Assembly: GCA_020073525.1 (NCBI GenBank)
Contig: JAIQFA010000015.1
Span: 1-64,000 of the forward strand
From: Terriglobia bacterium
GTDB lineage: Bacteria > Acidobacteriota > Terriglobia > Terriglobales > Acidobacteriaceae
Direction: 5' to 3'
Length of the DNA: 64,000 nucleotides
Below the pieces are notes generated by a model. The model ran no database searches, was not told where the DNA came from, and saw only the letters and a program-made list of their open reading frames with translations. Below, piece after piece: positions 8,180 to 16,733 of this stretch. Within the stretch, counting starts at the first letter, position 1; every line of letters starts with the position of its first letter. Both the position numbers and the translations under genes were made by a program.

Positions 8180-8971
8180 CTACCAGCCAGTGGCAAATAA
8201 TCTGCGCGCACCCCGCATCCCGCATTTCTGGTACTTATCATAGGCAGCGGCGGCGCGCTCATGGACTTGCTGATTCGTTTCCCCGGCAATCCAGCCATCG
8301 AGAGCGCTTTTCAGCGTATAGGCTTCGGGCGCCATCAGGTTGGTCGTCCACAGCAGCGGATACGCTCCTGATGCGCGCAGTACTTCAGCAAAATACTGCT
8401 TGCTCGCGCACGCCAGGATGATCGCGTCGCGGTGAGTTTCGTTTTTCTTGCGCGGAATCAGCGGCAACTGGAAATCCATCAGGCCGTCGTGTCCCACGTA
8501 GGCAACGAGACTCGAACCACCACGAACCGTGAGATTCACTGCGGGTGCCGTGGGCAACGTGATCTTTTCCGGACTGGCTCCGGCCGCTGCGTCAAGAAAG
8601 TCAAGGATCGCTTGGCGTATTTTGTCTCCTCGGTAAGCGTCGGCCACCAGGTAGACTTCCGCCTCGCGATGCTTGAAAAGGCAGCGTTCCAGGACTTCCG
8701 GCTTCGGCCTCTGTCCGCAACTCAGCAGGGTCCAGTCAGAACTGTGCCGAAAGAAAGTCTTCACTCCTGCCGCAGCGCCCCAGTACAAGTTGCGCTCCGG
8801 ATCCAACCCGTTCCCCAGTTTCGCCGGAACAGGAACGATGCCTTGATTCTGATTGTCGGCCAGAGCCACGAAGACGTGGACCGTGCGTATCGACTCATCC
8901 CGTGCCGTGGCCGAATTCAGATAAAGGCAGAGACAGAGCACCGTGAGCCAGCCGCGAGCAACCGCTCTCAC
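8180..8971 (-). CDS. Secreted protein with possible caspase-like core
   Basis: A 263-residue protein with a signal peptide (VARGWLTVLCLCLYLNSATA). No family was recognised with certainty. The middle has a pattern seen in caspase-fold peptidases: EVYLVADAYRGDKIRQAI, then LVAYVGHDGLMD, then 27 residues after that histidine AIILACASKQYF. The GHDG and ACAS positions would be the His-Cys dyad. It starts at a GTG whose last bases overlap the stop of the DUF72 gene (GTGA), so the two are probably translationally coupled. It ends 71 bases before xerD. The peptidase idea is an inference; it could be a non-catalytic relative. Confidence 0.6.
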   Translation of the reverse strand: MRAVARGWLTVLCLCLYLNSATARDESIRTVHVFVALADNQNQGIVPVPAKLGNGLDPERNLYWGAAAGVKTFFRHSSDWTLLSCGQRPKPEVLERCLFKHREAEVYLVADAYRGDKIRQAILDFLDAAAGASPEKITLPTAPAVNLTVRGGSSLVAYVGHDGLMDFQLPLIPRKKNETHRDAIILACASKQYFAEVLRASGAYPLLWTTNLMAPEAYTLKSALDGWIAGETNQQVHERAAAAYDKYQKCGMRGARRLFATGW

Positions 8972-9684
8972 GGATGGCTCACTTCCCGGAAAATCTCAAG
9001 CGCGTACAGCACTCCCTCCGGCGTCTCCTCGTGCTTGAAATAGGCGAAAACATCGCGCCCGGCGGCGAGATGCTCCTGGATGCGACTGACCATCACTTGG
9101 CGTTCTTCCGCCGTGTAGGCGGGTTTGCGGTAGCGATAGTAAGCGTAGTCGGCGGTGACGACATCGGGAGTGTCGCGCTCTTCCGTTTCAGCTACGCAGA
9201 GCGCGATGTTGCGTTCGCGCAGTGTGTTCCACGTGGCGTCGTCGAACCATGATTCGTTGCGAAATTCAAATGCCGCGCGCACGGTTCGCGGCAAGCTTTT
9301 CAGAAATTCGGAAAGTACCGCCTGGTCCGCTTTGAAATTCGGCGGCAGTTGGAAGAGCACGGGACCCAGCCGCTTAGCGCGCTCCAAAGCTTCCAGCGTA
9401 GCGAGAAAGCGAGTCAGAAATTCTTCCGCGTTCTTGAGGCGCTTGATGTGCGTAAGCACCTGGTGTGCCTTGATGGTGAAGCGAAAATGCCCGGGGGTTT
9501 CGGCGATCCAGTTCTGGACGGTCGTCTCTTTCACCAACTGGCGGAAGGTGTAGTTGACTTCGACGGCATTCAGTTGCGAGGCGTAGAAATTCAGAAATTT
9601 CTTCTGCGCGAGCCTGTCCGGATAGAAAGCGGGCTTCCAGGTCGGATAAGCCCATCCGGAGGTGCCAACGTAAAGTTGCGCCAT
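8968..9684 (-). CDS. DUF72 family protein (YecE-like)
   Basis: A 238-residue protein beginning MAQLYVGTSGWAYPTWKPAFYP, the standard DUF72 (PF01904) N-terminus. Family motifs VEVNYTFRQL, GPVLFQLPPNFK, AAFEFRNESWF and YAYYRYRK are present, indicating a TIM-barrel fold. The biochemical role of the family is unknown. It overlaps the following secreted-protein gene by four bases. Confidence 0.92.
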   Translation of the reverse strand: MAQLYVGTSGWAYPTWKPAFYPDRLAQKKFLNFYASQLNAVEVNYTFRQLVKETTVQNWIAETPGHFRFTIKAHQVLTHIKRLKNAEEFLTRFLATLEALERAKRLGPVLFQLPPNFKADQAVLSEFLKSLPRTVRAAFEFRNESWFDDATWNTLRERNIALCVAETEERDTPDVVTADYAYYRYRKPAYTAEERQVMVSRIQEHLAAGRDVFAYFKHEETPEGVLYALEIFREVSHP

Positions 9685-9725
9685 AGAGTCTTGAAGCGCC
9701 GGGATCGGTCGAGCGCAAGCGGGGA

Positions 9726-10778
9726 TTATAACTTGCGACGCTTTCTCGCTGCTGACTTCCCTTTCGCCCTTGTCGTCTCTTTCTTCGGACGCGGCCGCAC
9801 CTCGGCCTGAGCGGCGAGGTTGATGCCTCCGTCGTCTTCTGTTTCTTCTTCCAGTTCCGCCCCTAGCCCCGCCAATTGCGGCAGCTTTTGCTTCAGTTTC
9901 TGCACGGGTTCGAAGAGGTCGCCCATTTTCTCTACCCGCGCTAGTACGTCTTGCGCCTCGAACAGCAAGCGTTCGGCATCTTTTTTCTTCAGCGCCTGCT
10001 CGACTTCATCCCACGTAACCGGTGTGGACACCGTCGGATGCTCGCGCGCGCGCAGGGAGTACACCGAGATCGTGGTCTTGTGCTGGTCATTCTGACTCCA
10101 ATCGACGAGAACTTTGTTCGTGCGCACCGCCTTTTTCATATCGGAGACAACAAGGTCGGGATGTTCCTGCTCCAACAGGCGTGCGATCGCGTGGGCAAAC
10201 GACTTCGTCTGCTCGTAGGTGGTTTTCGCATTCAACGGGACATAAATCTGCAACCCCTTCGACCCGGAGGTTTTCGGAAAACTCTGCAGCCCGAAGTGAT
10301 CGAAAATTTCGCGCACCCACAGGCCCACCTGCGCGCACTGCACAATGTTCGCGGGAGGCCCCGGGTCCAGATCGAAAACAATCGTGGTGGGCGTCGCGAT
10401 GTCAGCCGCCAGAGAGAGCGAGGGGTGCAGTTCGATCGACGCGAGGTTCGCGATCCACACCAGCGTCGCCAAGTCGTCAGCAAGAATGAAATTGATGGTG
10501 CGGTGATTGCTTTCGCTCCAGACCGGCGCCGTCTTGACCCAATCGGGCCGGTGCATCGGGGCGTTCTTCTCGAAGAAATATTCCTGGTCCACGCCTTCGG
10601 GGTAGCGCTTCATGGTGAGCGGACGCCCGGCAAGATGCGGCACCAGCACGGGCGCTATGCGTACGTAGAAATCCACCACCTGCCCTTTGGTGAAACCGGT
10701 GACCGGATAGAGAACCTTCTCAAGGTTCGTCAGCTTGAGCTTATGGCCCTGCACTTCGACGATGGTGGGAGTGGACAT
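9726..10778 (-). CDS. Stand-alone LigD-type DNA polymerase/primase domain
   Basis: A 350-residue protein matching the polymerase domain of LigD (archaeo-eukaryotic primase superfamily). It carries RPLTMKRYPEGVDQEYFFEK, the catalytic pair D136/D138 in VFDLDPG, KTSGSKGLQIYVPL and D226 in VLVDWSQN. No ligase or nuclease domain is attached. LigD polymerases often have His where Q177 stands in SGSKGLQ. The C-terminus is Lys/Arg-rich. The ATG at 10778 is chosen because the longer frame reads through the tandem repeat upstream. The likely role is gap filling in Ku/LigD end joining, but no ku or ligase gene is in the window. Confidence 0.88.
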   Translation of the reverse strand: MSTPTIVEVQGHKLKLTNLEKVLYPVTGFTKGQVVDFYVRIAPVLVPHLAGRPLTMKRYPEGVDQEYFFEKNAPMHRPDWVKTAPVWSESNHRTINFILADDLATLVWIANLASIELHPSLSLAADIATPTTIVFDLDPGPPANIVQCAQVGLWVREIFDHFGLQSFPKTSGSKGLQIYVPLNAKTTYEQTKSFAHAIARLLEQEHPDLVVSDMKKAVRTNKVLVDWSQNDQHKTTISVYSLRAREHPTVSTPVTWDEVEQALKKKDAERLLFEAQDVLARVEKMGDLFEPVQKLKQKLPQLAGLGAELEEETEDDGGINLAAQAEVRPRPKKETTRAKGKSAARKRRKL

Positions 10779-10785
10779 GAAGAGT

Positions 10786-10915
10786 CGTTGGTCGGTAATC
10801 GTTGGTCGGTAGTCGATGGTCGGTAGTCGATGGTCGTTCGCGGTTCGTCGTTGTCTCACAAACTCCCGGCTCAAGCCGGTGCGCGCCGAACGACCAACGA
10901 CCAGCGACCAACGAC
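10786..10915. repeat. GGTCGGTAGTCGA tandem units with inverted copy
   Basis: At 10786-10850 there are three near-identical units of about 14 bases (TTGGTCGGTAATCG, TTGGTCGGTAGTCGA, TGGTCGGTAGTCGA) plus a partial one. At 10889-10915 the reverse complement follows (GAACGACCAACGACCAGCG). The block occupies the divergent promoter region between the LigD-type polymerase and the amidohydrolase. Confidence 0.7.
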
Positions 10916-10982
10916 GTTTCCCGCACTACGGATTTATCGCGTCGTCTAGTATAGTGTCCCCGCATTCGCAAAAGGAGATCAG

Positions 10983-12644
10983 ATGCCGGCTTCACGTCGC
11001 GAGTTTGTTTTTGGAATGGGTGCAATTGGAGCACTAGGATTCTTCTCCCTTGACCGCACCGAGCCCGAACTTATTCTTTACAACGGAAACTTTTGGACGG
11101 TCAATCCGCGCCAGCCGCGGGCCCAGGCCGTGGCGATTTCCGGCGGAAGATTTCTAGCGATCGGATCGAATGACGAAGTACTGGCGCTCGCTGCCGGCGC
11201 GGCGAAGAGAATTGACCTGGGTGGGAAGACGGTGCTGCCCGGCTTCATCGATGCGCACTCGCATCCGGCGGAGGCAGGCCTCTCCCACCTGCGCATGGTG
11301 GATTGCGATCTGCGCTCCATCACTGACATCCTGAAGGCTCTTCATGAACGGGCTTCCAAAACGCCTCCCGGCGAATGGGTGCTGGGCTTCAAGTACGATG
11401 ATACCAAGACGTCCGAAGGCCGGCCTTTGACGCGTGAAGAATTGGATGCGGCCGTTCCTGAGCATCCGGTGTTGGTCGAGCATCGTGGAGGCCACACGGC
11501 TTGGGTCAATTCTCCGGCGATTAAGCTGGCAAAGATTGATGACCATACTCCCGACCCGGCAGGCGGTAAGTACGATCGCGATCCCGCGACCGGCCATCTG
11601 ACCGGGCACGTGCGCGAGAAGGGTAAGGAAACTTTCGAAAAGATCATCCCTTCGAATTTCACGCGCGACGATCATCGCGAGGGCGTCCGCCTGATCACGC
11701 AGATGATGACGCGCACCGGGGTGACTTCGGTGACGGACGCCATGGGTACTCCCGAAGATCTGCGGGCCTACCAGGATGCCCGCGAGGCCGGACAGCTGAA
11801 AATGCGTGTGTATTGCCACATCTACCAGGCATTCATGGACCAGATGCTGGCGGCCGGAGTAAAGACCGGGCTGGGCGACGATTGGGTGAAGGTCGGCGCG
11901 CAGAAGATGATCTGCGACGGCTCGATCTCCGAGCGTACGGCGCGGCTGTCGCAGCCCTACATCGGACGTGCCGACGATTTCGGAATTCTCGTGACTCCGG
12001 AAGAAGAACTCTACCAACAGGCACGCAAGGCCCACGCGGCCGGATGGCAACTCGGAACCCATGCCAATGGGGACGTCGGCATCGATATCACATTGCGAGT
12101 GTACGAGCGGCTACAGAAAGAACTGCCGCGCAAGGACGCGCGTTACCGGCTCGAACACTGCACCGTCGTCAACGATTCGCTGATCGCCCGGATCAGGGCG
12201 CTGGGGGCAATTCCAACACCTTTTTCCACCTACGCGTACTATCACGGCGAAAAGATGAAGGAGTACGGCCCCGAGCGAGTGAACCATATGTTTGCGTTGC
12301 GCAGCTTCATCGATGCCGGAATCCGGCCGACCCAGGCATCGGATTATCCTCCGGGCCCGTTTGAACCGATGATGGCGCTGCAGTCCGAAGTCACGCGCAC
12401 CGATGCCAAGGGCAATGTCTGGGGCCCGCAGCAGAAGATCACGCTGGAAGAAGCGATTCGCGTGGGAACGATCAACGGCGCTTACGCTTCCTATGAAGAA
12501 AATGTGAAGGGCTCAATCGAGCCAGGCAAGTTCGCCGACCTTGTCGTGCTGGGTCGCGACGTATTCAAAGAAGATCCCTCCAACATCATCAACATTCCTA
12601 TCGAACGCACCATGGTTGGCGGAACGTGGGTGTGGGAGAGCTGA
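10983..12644 (+). CDS. Exported amidohydrolase (YtcJ-like, amidohydrolase 3 family)
   Basis: A 553-residue metal-dependent hydrolase. The N-terminus MPASRREFVFGMGAIGALGF resembles a Tat signal, although the twin arginines are in an S-R-R-E-F context. The barrel motifs are LPGFIDAHSHP (metal site), KMICDGSISERTA, WQLGTHANGD, YRLEHC and QASDYPPGP, ending in the usual IEPGKFADLVVL segment. These match the amidohydrolase 3 / YtcJ family, whose members hydrolyse N-acyl or imidic substrates. An AAGGAG site lies 8 bases before the ATG. The substrate is unknown. Confidence 0.9.
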   Translation: MPASRREFVFGMGAIGALGFFSLDRTEPELILYNGNFWTVNPRQPRAQAVAISGGRFLAIGSNDEVLALAAGAAKRIDLGGKTVLPGFIDAHSHPAEAGLSHLRMVDCDLRSITDILKALHERASKTPPGEWVLGFKYDDTKTSEGRPLTREELDAAVPEHPVLVEHRGGHTAWVNSPAIKLAKIDDHTPDPAGGKYDRDPATGHLTGHVREKGKETFEKIIPSNFTRDDHREGVRLITQMMTRTGVTSVTDAMGTPEDLRAYQDAREAGQLKMRVYCHIYQAFMDQMLAAGVKTGLGDDWVKVGAQKMICDGSISERTARLSQPYIGRADDFGILVTPEEELYQQARKAHAAGWQLGTHANGDVGIDITLRVYERLQKELPRKDARYRLEHCTVVNDSLIARIRALGAIPTPFSTYAYYHGEKMKEYGPERVNHMFALRSFIDAGIRPTQASDYPPGPFEPMMALQSEVTRTDAKGNVWGPQQKITLEEAIRVGTINGAYASYEENVKGSIEPGKFADLVVLGRDVFKEDPSNIINIPIERTMVGGTWVWES

Positions 12645-12645
12645 T

Positions 12646-12850
12646 GTGGAGGGCCGGGCGTCCCCGGCCGACTGGACGAAGCGCCCGTCATGATTATGCT
12701 GGTCAATGTTGCGCTCTACTTCCAGCACCGCTATTTTCCTGACGCTCTAGCAGTTCAACTTGCGAAACCTTAACCACAAAGGACACGAAGTCTCACCAAG
12801 GAAACCCGTGACGTCAGAAGGCTTCGTGAGACTTTGTGTCCTTGGTGGTT
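12646..12850. repeat. Intergenic repeat block with 25-bp inverted repeat
   Basis: The 330-base gap between the amidohydrolase and the M16 gene holds no gene. It begins with GTGGAGGGCCGGGCG (12646), a decayed copy of the dyad at 19316-19370. A large inverted repeat follows: the arm at 12772-12796 (starting AACCACAAAGGACACGAAG) and its partner at 12826-12850 (ending TGTCCTTGGTGGTT) match at 23 of 25 positions. It is related to the element between the xer genes. Confidence 0.7.
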
Positions 12851-12976
12851 CATGAGTTTTCTTTGTTCTATGCCTGGATTGACCCGCCACTCGATCCTGT
12901 TCGTTTGACAACCTTCCCCGCATCCACGTAACTTCGAATTTTTGGCATTCCTTTGGTGACCCGTCGTGGAGGCAGG

Positions 12977-14524
12977 ATGAAGTTTCGCTTAATTTCTCTC
13001 CAAACAATCGTCCTCTGTTTCGTTTTCTGCTCGCTCGCTCTCAGCCAGGATCTGGCTTCTTTCGAGAAGCGCACCACGGTAAAGAAACTCGCCAACGGTC
13101 TTACCATCATCATCTGCGAGCGGCCTGAGGCGCCGGTCTTTTCGTTCTTCACCCACGTGGATGCGGGTTCCGTGCAGGACCCCATGGGCAAGACCGGCCT
13201 GGCGCACATGTTCGAGCACATGGCCTTCAAGGGAACGGACACGATTGGAACGCGCGACTATGCCGGCGAGAAAGTGGCCCTGGCAAAAGTTGAAGACACT
13301 TACGCCGCCTACCTGGCCGAGCGCGACAAGCCGGTGGGCCGCGACCAACAGAAGCTGATGCAACTGGAACAAAGCTGGAAGGACGCGATTGCCACCGCTG
13401 ACAAGTTCTCCACGCCTTACAACAACGAGTTCGGCAAGATCGTAGAAGGCGAAGGGGGCGAAGGCATGAACGCCTTCACCGACCTCGATGAAACCGCTTA
13501 CCACTACTCGTTTCCCATCAACCGGTTGGAATTGTGGGCCTATCTTGAATCCGAGCGCTTCCAGCATCCCGTGATGCGGCAATTTTACAAAGAACGCAAT
13601 GTGGTGATCGAGGAGCGCCGCATGAGCACGGACAGCAATCCCCAGGGTCGACTGTTCGAGCAATTCACCCAAGAGGCGTTCGCAGCCCATCCTTATCACC
13701 GGCCGACGATCGGCTGGATCTCGGATTTGAATTCCTTCTCGGCAACCGATGCATTGAATTTCTTCGATAAGTATTACGTGCCTTCGAACATGGTCGTCAC
13801 CGTAGTCGGAGACGTAAAAGCTTCCGAGGCAATGCCGATTGTCGAGAAATACTTTTCGCGAATTCCGGCGCGTCCCAAGCCAGATACGGCGACGACAACC
13901 GAACCGGCACAGAATTCCGAGCGAACCGTCGTGCTGCACGAGCAGTCGCAGCCGATTTATCTCGAGGGCTATCATCGTCCCGATTACCGCAGCCCGGACG
14001 ACCAGGTCTACGACGCGATCGCCGACCTGATGTCGAATGGCCGCACGTCGCGGCTCTACCGGGCACTGGTGCGCGACAAGCAGATCGCATCGGACTCGGC
14101 CGGAGTCACTGGGTATCCAGGAAACAAATATCCGCATCTTTTCGCGTTTTACGCGCTCCCGATTCCGGGCCACAAACCGCAGGAGATGGCAGCTGCGATT
14201 CATGCGGAGATTGAACGTCTGAAAAAAGAAGACATCTCGGATGAAGAACTGAAGATGATCAAGACGAGAGCCAAGGCCAATCTCATCCGCTCGCTCGGGT
14301 CGAATGAGGGTCTGGCATTCGCGCTCGGTCTGAATCAGGCGCGGTATGACGACTGGCGGGAACTGTTTCGCTCCGTCGATCGCATCGACAAAGTTACCAA
14401 GGCAGACATTCGCCGAGTCGCCAACAAGACGTTTACCCCGGACAACCGAACGGTGGGAATTATCGAGTTTGCCGGCGGCCCGCCGCCGGGAACGGGCACA
14501 GCCCCGCAGGGAGGTGGACAGTGA
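12977..14524 (+). CDS. Zinc peptidase of the M16 family (active subunit)
   Basis: A 515-residue exported M16 metallopeptidase. The ATG at 12977 has GGAGG just upstream and starts a signal peptide (MKFRLISLQTIVLCFVF...ALSQ). The inverted zinc motif HXXEH is HMFEH (H77, E80, H81), followed by an insert and NAFTDLDETAYHYSFP. The second M16 domain (about 240-430) contains YHRPDYRSPDDQVY. The next gene overlaps by four bases (GTGA) and encodes a partner lacking the zinc motif, the usual arrangement of periplasmic heterodimeric M16 peptidases. The substrate is unknown. Confidence 0.93.
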   Translation: MKFRLISLQTIVLCFVFCSLALSQDLASFEKRTTVKKLANGLTIIICERPEAPVFSFFTHVDAGSVQDPMGKTGLAHMFEHMAFKGTDTIGTRDYAGEKVALAKVEDTYAAYLAERDKPVGRDQQKLMQLEQSWKDAIATADKFSTPYNNEFGKIVEGEGGEGMNAFTDLDETAYHYSFPINRLELWAYLESERFQHPVMRQFYKERNVVIEERRMSTDSNPQGRLFEQFTQEAFAAHPYHRPTIGWISDLNSFSATDALNFFDKYYVPSNMVVTVVGDVKASEAMPIVEKYFSRIPARPKPDTATTTEPAQNSERTVVLHEQSQPIYLEGYHRPDYRSPDDQVYDAIADLMSNGRTSRLYRALVRDKQIASDSAGVTGYPGNKYPHLFAFYALPIPGHKPQEMAAAIHAEIERLKKEDISDEELKMIKTRAKANLIRSLGSNEGLAFALGLNQARYDDWRELFRSVDRIDKVTKADIRRVANKTFTPDNRTVGIIEFAGGPPPGTGTAPQGGGQ

Positions 14525-15987
14525 AGCGCGCACTCTTCTCCTTCTTGGCATTCGTCGTGTTGGTTGGCTTCTTCAGCACTCCACAACTTTGGGCGCAGAC
14601 ACAGCCCTGGCAGCAGATTCCAGTGGCCAAGCTTCCGGCGTTTCATCCGGCGCAACCCAAGCGCATCGAGTTTCCCAATGGCCTGGTGGTATTCCTGCAG
14701 GAAGATCACGAGTTGCCAATGATTGACGGCACTGCGCGCATTCGCGGCGGCGAGCGCTCGGTTCCGGCGAACAAAGCCGGCCTGACTGATGTCTACGGCG
14801 AAGTTTGGCGCACCGGCGGAACCAAGACGCAGACCGGCGATCAACTGGACGACTATCTGGAACAGCGCGCCGCCAAAGTCGAGACTGGTGGTGGCATCGA
14901 CTCAACCACCGTGAACTGGTCGTGCCTGAAAGAAAACTTCGACGACGTCTTCCGCGTGTTCGAGGATTTGTTGAAGAATCCGGAGTTCCGCGCCGACAAA
15001 ATTGAAATTGCGCAGAAGGGGCAGTACGACGCCATCTCGCGACAAAATGACGATCCCTCGCAGATTGCAGGTCGCGAGGCTGCGAAACTCGTATACGGCG
15101 CCAACAATCCGTATGCGCGGGTCGCCGAGTATTCGACTGTAGCTGCGATCAAGCGCCAGGATCTGATCGACTGGCACGGCAAGTATGTTCACCCGAACAA
15201 CATCATTCTCGGCGTAGTCGGCGACTTCGATTCGGCAAAGATGGAAGCTCGTCTGCGCGAGGCTTTCGCGTCGTGGCCCAAGGGCCCCGCGGCGAGCGAT
15301 CCGGAGATCCAATCGAATCCCGCCAAACCGGGCTATTACCAGATCGAAAAAACCGACGTAAATCAGAGCAACATTCAAATGGTAGCAGCGGGAATCACGC
15401 GCAAGAATCCGGACTACTTCGCGGTCGCAGTTTTCAACGAAGCTTTCGGCGGAGGATTTTCGTCGCGTCTGTTTGGCGACATCCGAACCACCAAGGGACT
15501 CGCTTACGCGGTAGGTGGTGGAGTGGGCTCGAGTTGGGATCATCCCGGCATGCTGCGGCTGATGATGAGCACCAAGAGCAAGACCACGATTGAATCCATT
15601 CAGGCGCTCGACGAGGAGATCGCCGATCTCGCCAAGCGTCCCATCAACGATGAAGAAATCAAGCGCGCCAAAGATGCGATTCTGAATTCCTTTGTCTTCC
15701 GCTTCGACTCACCGGCAAAGGTCCTACAGGAAAAAATGGCCTATGAGTTCCACGGGTACCCGCTGGATTTTCTGGAGAACTTCCAGAAGGAGATCGAGAA
15801 AGTCACCAAAGAAGACGTGGCGCGGGTAGCTGCGAAGTACCTCCACCGTGAGCAGATGGCAGTCCTCGTGGTCGGCAACGTGAGCGAATTCGACAAGCCC
15901 CTGTCGTCGCTCGGGACGGTCAACAAAGTGGATATTTCAATTCCAGCGCCGCCTCCGGGGCTGGTGCCGGATCAAGGACAGCAGTAG
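14521..15987 (+). CDS. M16 peptidase-like protein (inactive partner)
   Basis: A 488-residue exported protein with signal peptide (MKRALFSFLAFVVLVGFF...LWAQ) and two M16-type domains. Where HXXEH should stand it reads GLTDVYGEVWRTGG, so it cannot bind zinc in the canonical way. The C-terminal half keeps GGGFSSRLFGDIRTTKGLAYAVGG, a substrate-groove motif of M16 partner subunits. The GTG start overlaps the stop of the active subunit, so the two are co-translated. It is best read as the non-catalytic chain of a heterodimer. Confidence 0.92.
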   Translation: MKRALFSFLAFVVLVGFFSTPQLWAQTQPWQQIPVAKLPAFHPAQPKRIEFPNGLVVFLQEDHELPMIDGTARIRGGERSVPANKAGLTDVYGEVWRTGGTKTQTGDQLDDYLEQRAAKVETGGGIDSTTVNWSCLKENFDDVFRVFEDLLKNPEFRADKIEIAQKGQYDAISRQNDDPSQIAGREAAKLVYGANNPYARVAEYSTVAAIKRQDLIDWHGKYVHPNNIILGVVGDFDSAKMEARLREAFASWPKGPAASDPEIQSNPAKPGYYQIEKTDVNQSNIQMVAAGITRKNPDYFAVAVFNEAFGGGFSSRLFGDIRTTKGLAYAVGGGVGSSWDHPGMLRLMMSTKSKTTIESIQALDEEIADLAKRPINDEEIKRAKDAILNSFVFRFDSPAKVLQEKMAYEFHGYPLDFLENFQKEIEKVTKEDVARVAAKYLHREQMAVLVVGNVSEFDKPLSSLGTVNKVDISIPAPPPGLVPDQGQQ

Positions 15988-16006
15988 CAGGACAGACTCG
16001 TGGCAT

Positions 16007-16033
16007 GGAGACACGGCAAGCCGCGTCTCTACG
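16007..16033. repeat. GTAGAGAC palindrome, copy 1
   Basis: GGAGACACGGCAAGCCGCGTCTCTAC is an imperfect copy of the 28-base palindrome seen perfectly at 43078-43105. It lies between two convergent genes. Read on the minus strand, its GTAGAGAC end supplies the TAG stop codon of the lipoprotein gene (16029-16031). Confidence 0.8.
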
Positions 16034-16607
16034 GTTGCTTCGAGGGAGGCTGCGGTTTGGGATTGGGTTGAACCGCGGGATGCCCCGGTGGCATAGCAGC
16101 CCCCGCGCCTTTCGCACCGCCTGAACCCATGAATGGCGGGATCGTCATGTTCGTGTGCGATCCGGCTCCCGCGCCCATCGGGAATGTTCCCGGGGCATAG
16201 CAAGTCACGCGACCACTCGGCGCGACGCGGAGTTCCGCGGGACAATCCCCACTCACCAGCCCCGCGCCTCCCGCTTGGGACTGCACCGTTAGCAGCTTTC
16301 CCTGCGCATTGCCGGCCAGGGCCACGTTCATACCCGGCAATTGATACTCCACATAAAACGGACTCTTGGTTCTGGCGGCATCCATCGCACACTTGCTGGC
16401 GGCTTCCATTTCGGCCGGAACTTGCACGGTGAGAAGCCCGCAGTTTTTTGCGCCGCTGCCGGCGAGTTCCTGCAGCTTTTTCTGCACGGGGTCGTTGGAG
16501 GAACTGGCTGCGCCGGAGGCATCGGCTGACGTGCTGGAGGACTTGGTCTTGCTGCAGCTCGACAGGAAACAGGCAGCGATCAGGAATAGGGGAAGGACTC
16601 TGCGCAT
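16029..16607 (-). CDS. Predicted lipoprotein of unknown function
   Basis: A 192-residue protein with a lipoprotein signal peptide (MRRVLPLFLIAACFLSSCSK; lipobox LSSC). A Ser/Ala-rich linker is followed by a small domain with three cysteines (NCGLL, SKCAM, DCPAE) and CYAPGTF, then a Pro/Gly-rich tail. No family was recognised. The domain from about 75 to 125 (PFYVEYQLPGMNVALAGNAQ) looks like a small beta-rich module. Its stop codon lies inside a palindromic repeat. It is convergent with the M16 pair. Confidence 0.7.
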   Translation of the reverse strand: MRRVLPLFLIAACFLSSCSKTKSSSTSADASGAASSSNDPVQKKLQELAGSGAKNCGLLTVQVPAEMEAASKCAMDAARTKSPFYVEYQLPGMNVALAGNAQGKLLTVQSQAGGAGLVSGDCPAELRVAPSGRVTCYAPGTFPMGAGAGSHTNMTIPPFMGSGGAKGAGAAMPPGHPAVQPNPKPQPPSKQP

Positions 16608-16733
16608 GATGCATTAATTCTATTCGACGCAGTGCCCGATGAGTTCGCTTTTGCAGACCGCCCGTGTACTCGGAGGTACCAGCGGCGTTTGTGCCGGGCA
16701 GGTTCGGAAGGGGAACATCCTGAACCTTCGCCT

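Noticed and set aside
10779-10874. N-terminal extension of the LigD-type polymerase
   Set aside because: The added residues are encoded by the tandem repeat and resemble no family member.
10786-10915. Possible CRISPR array
   Set aside because: Units are about 14 bases, directly joined without spacers, and no cas gene is nearby.
12989-14551. Long open frame antisense to the M16 peptidase gene (520 codons)
   Set aside because: It mirrors a clearly real gene with signal peptide and zinc motif; GC-rich codon use leaves long frames on the opposite strand. Its translation is Arg/His/Val-rich without domains.
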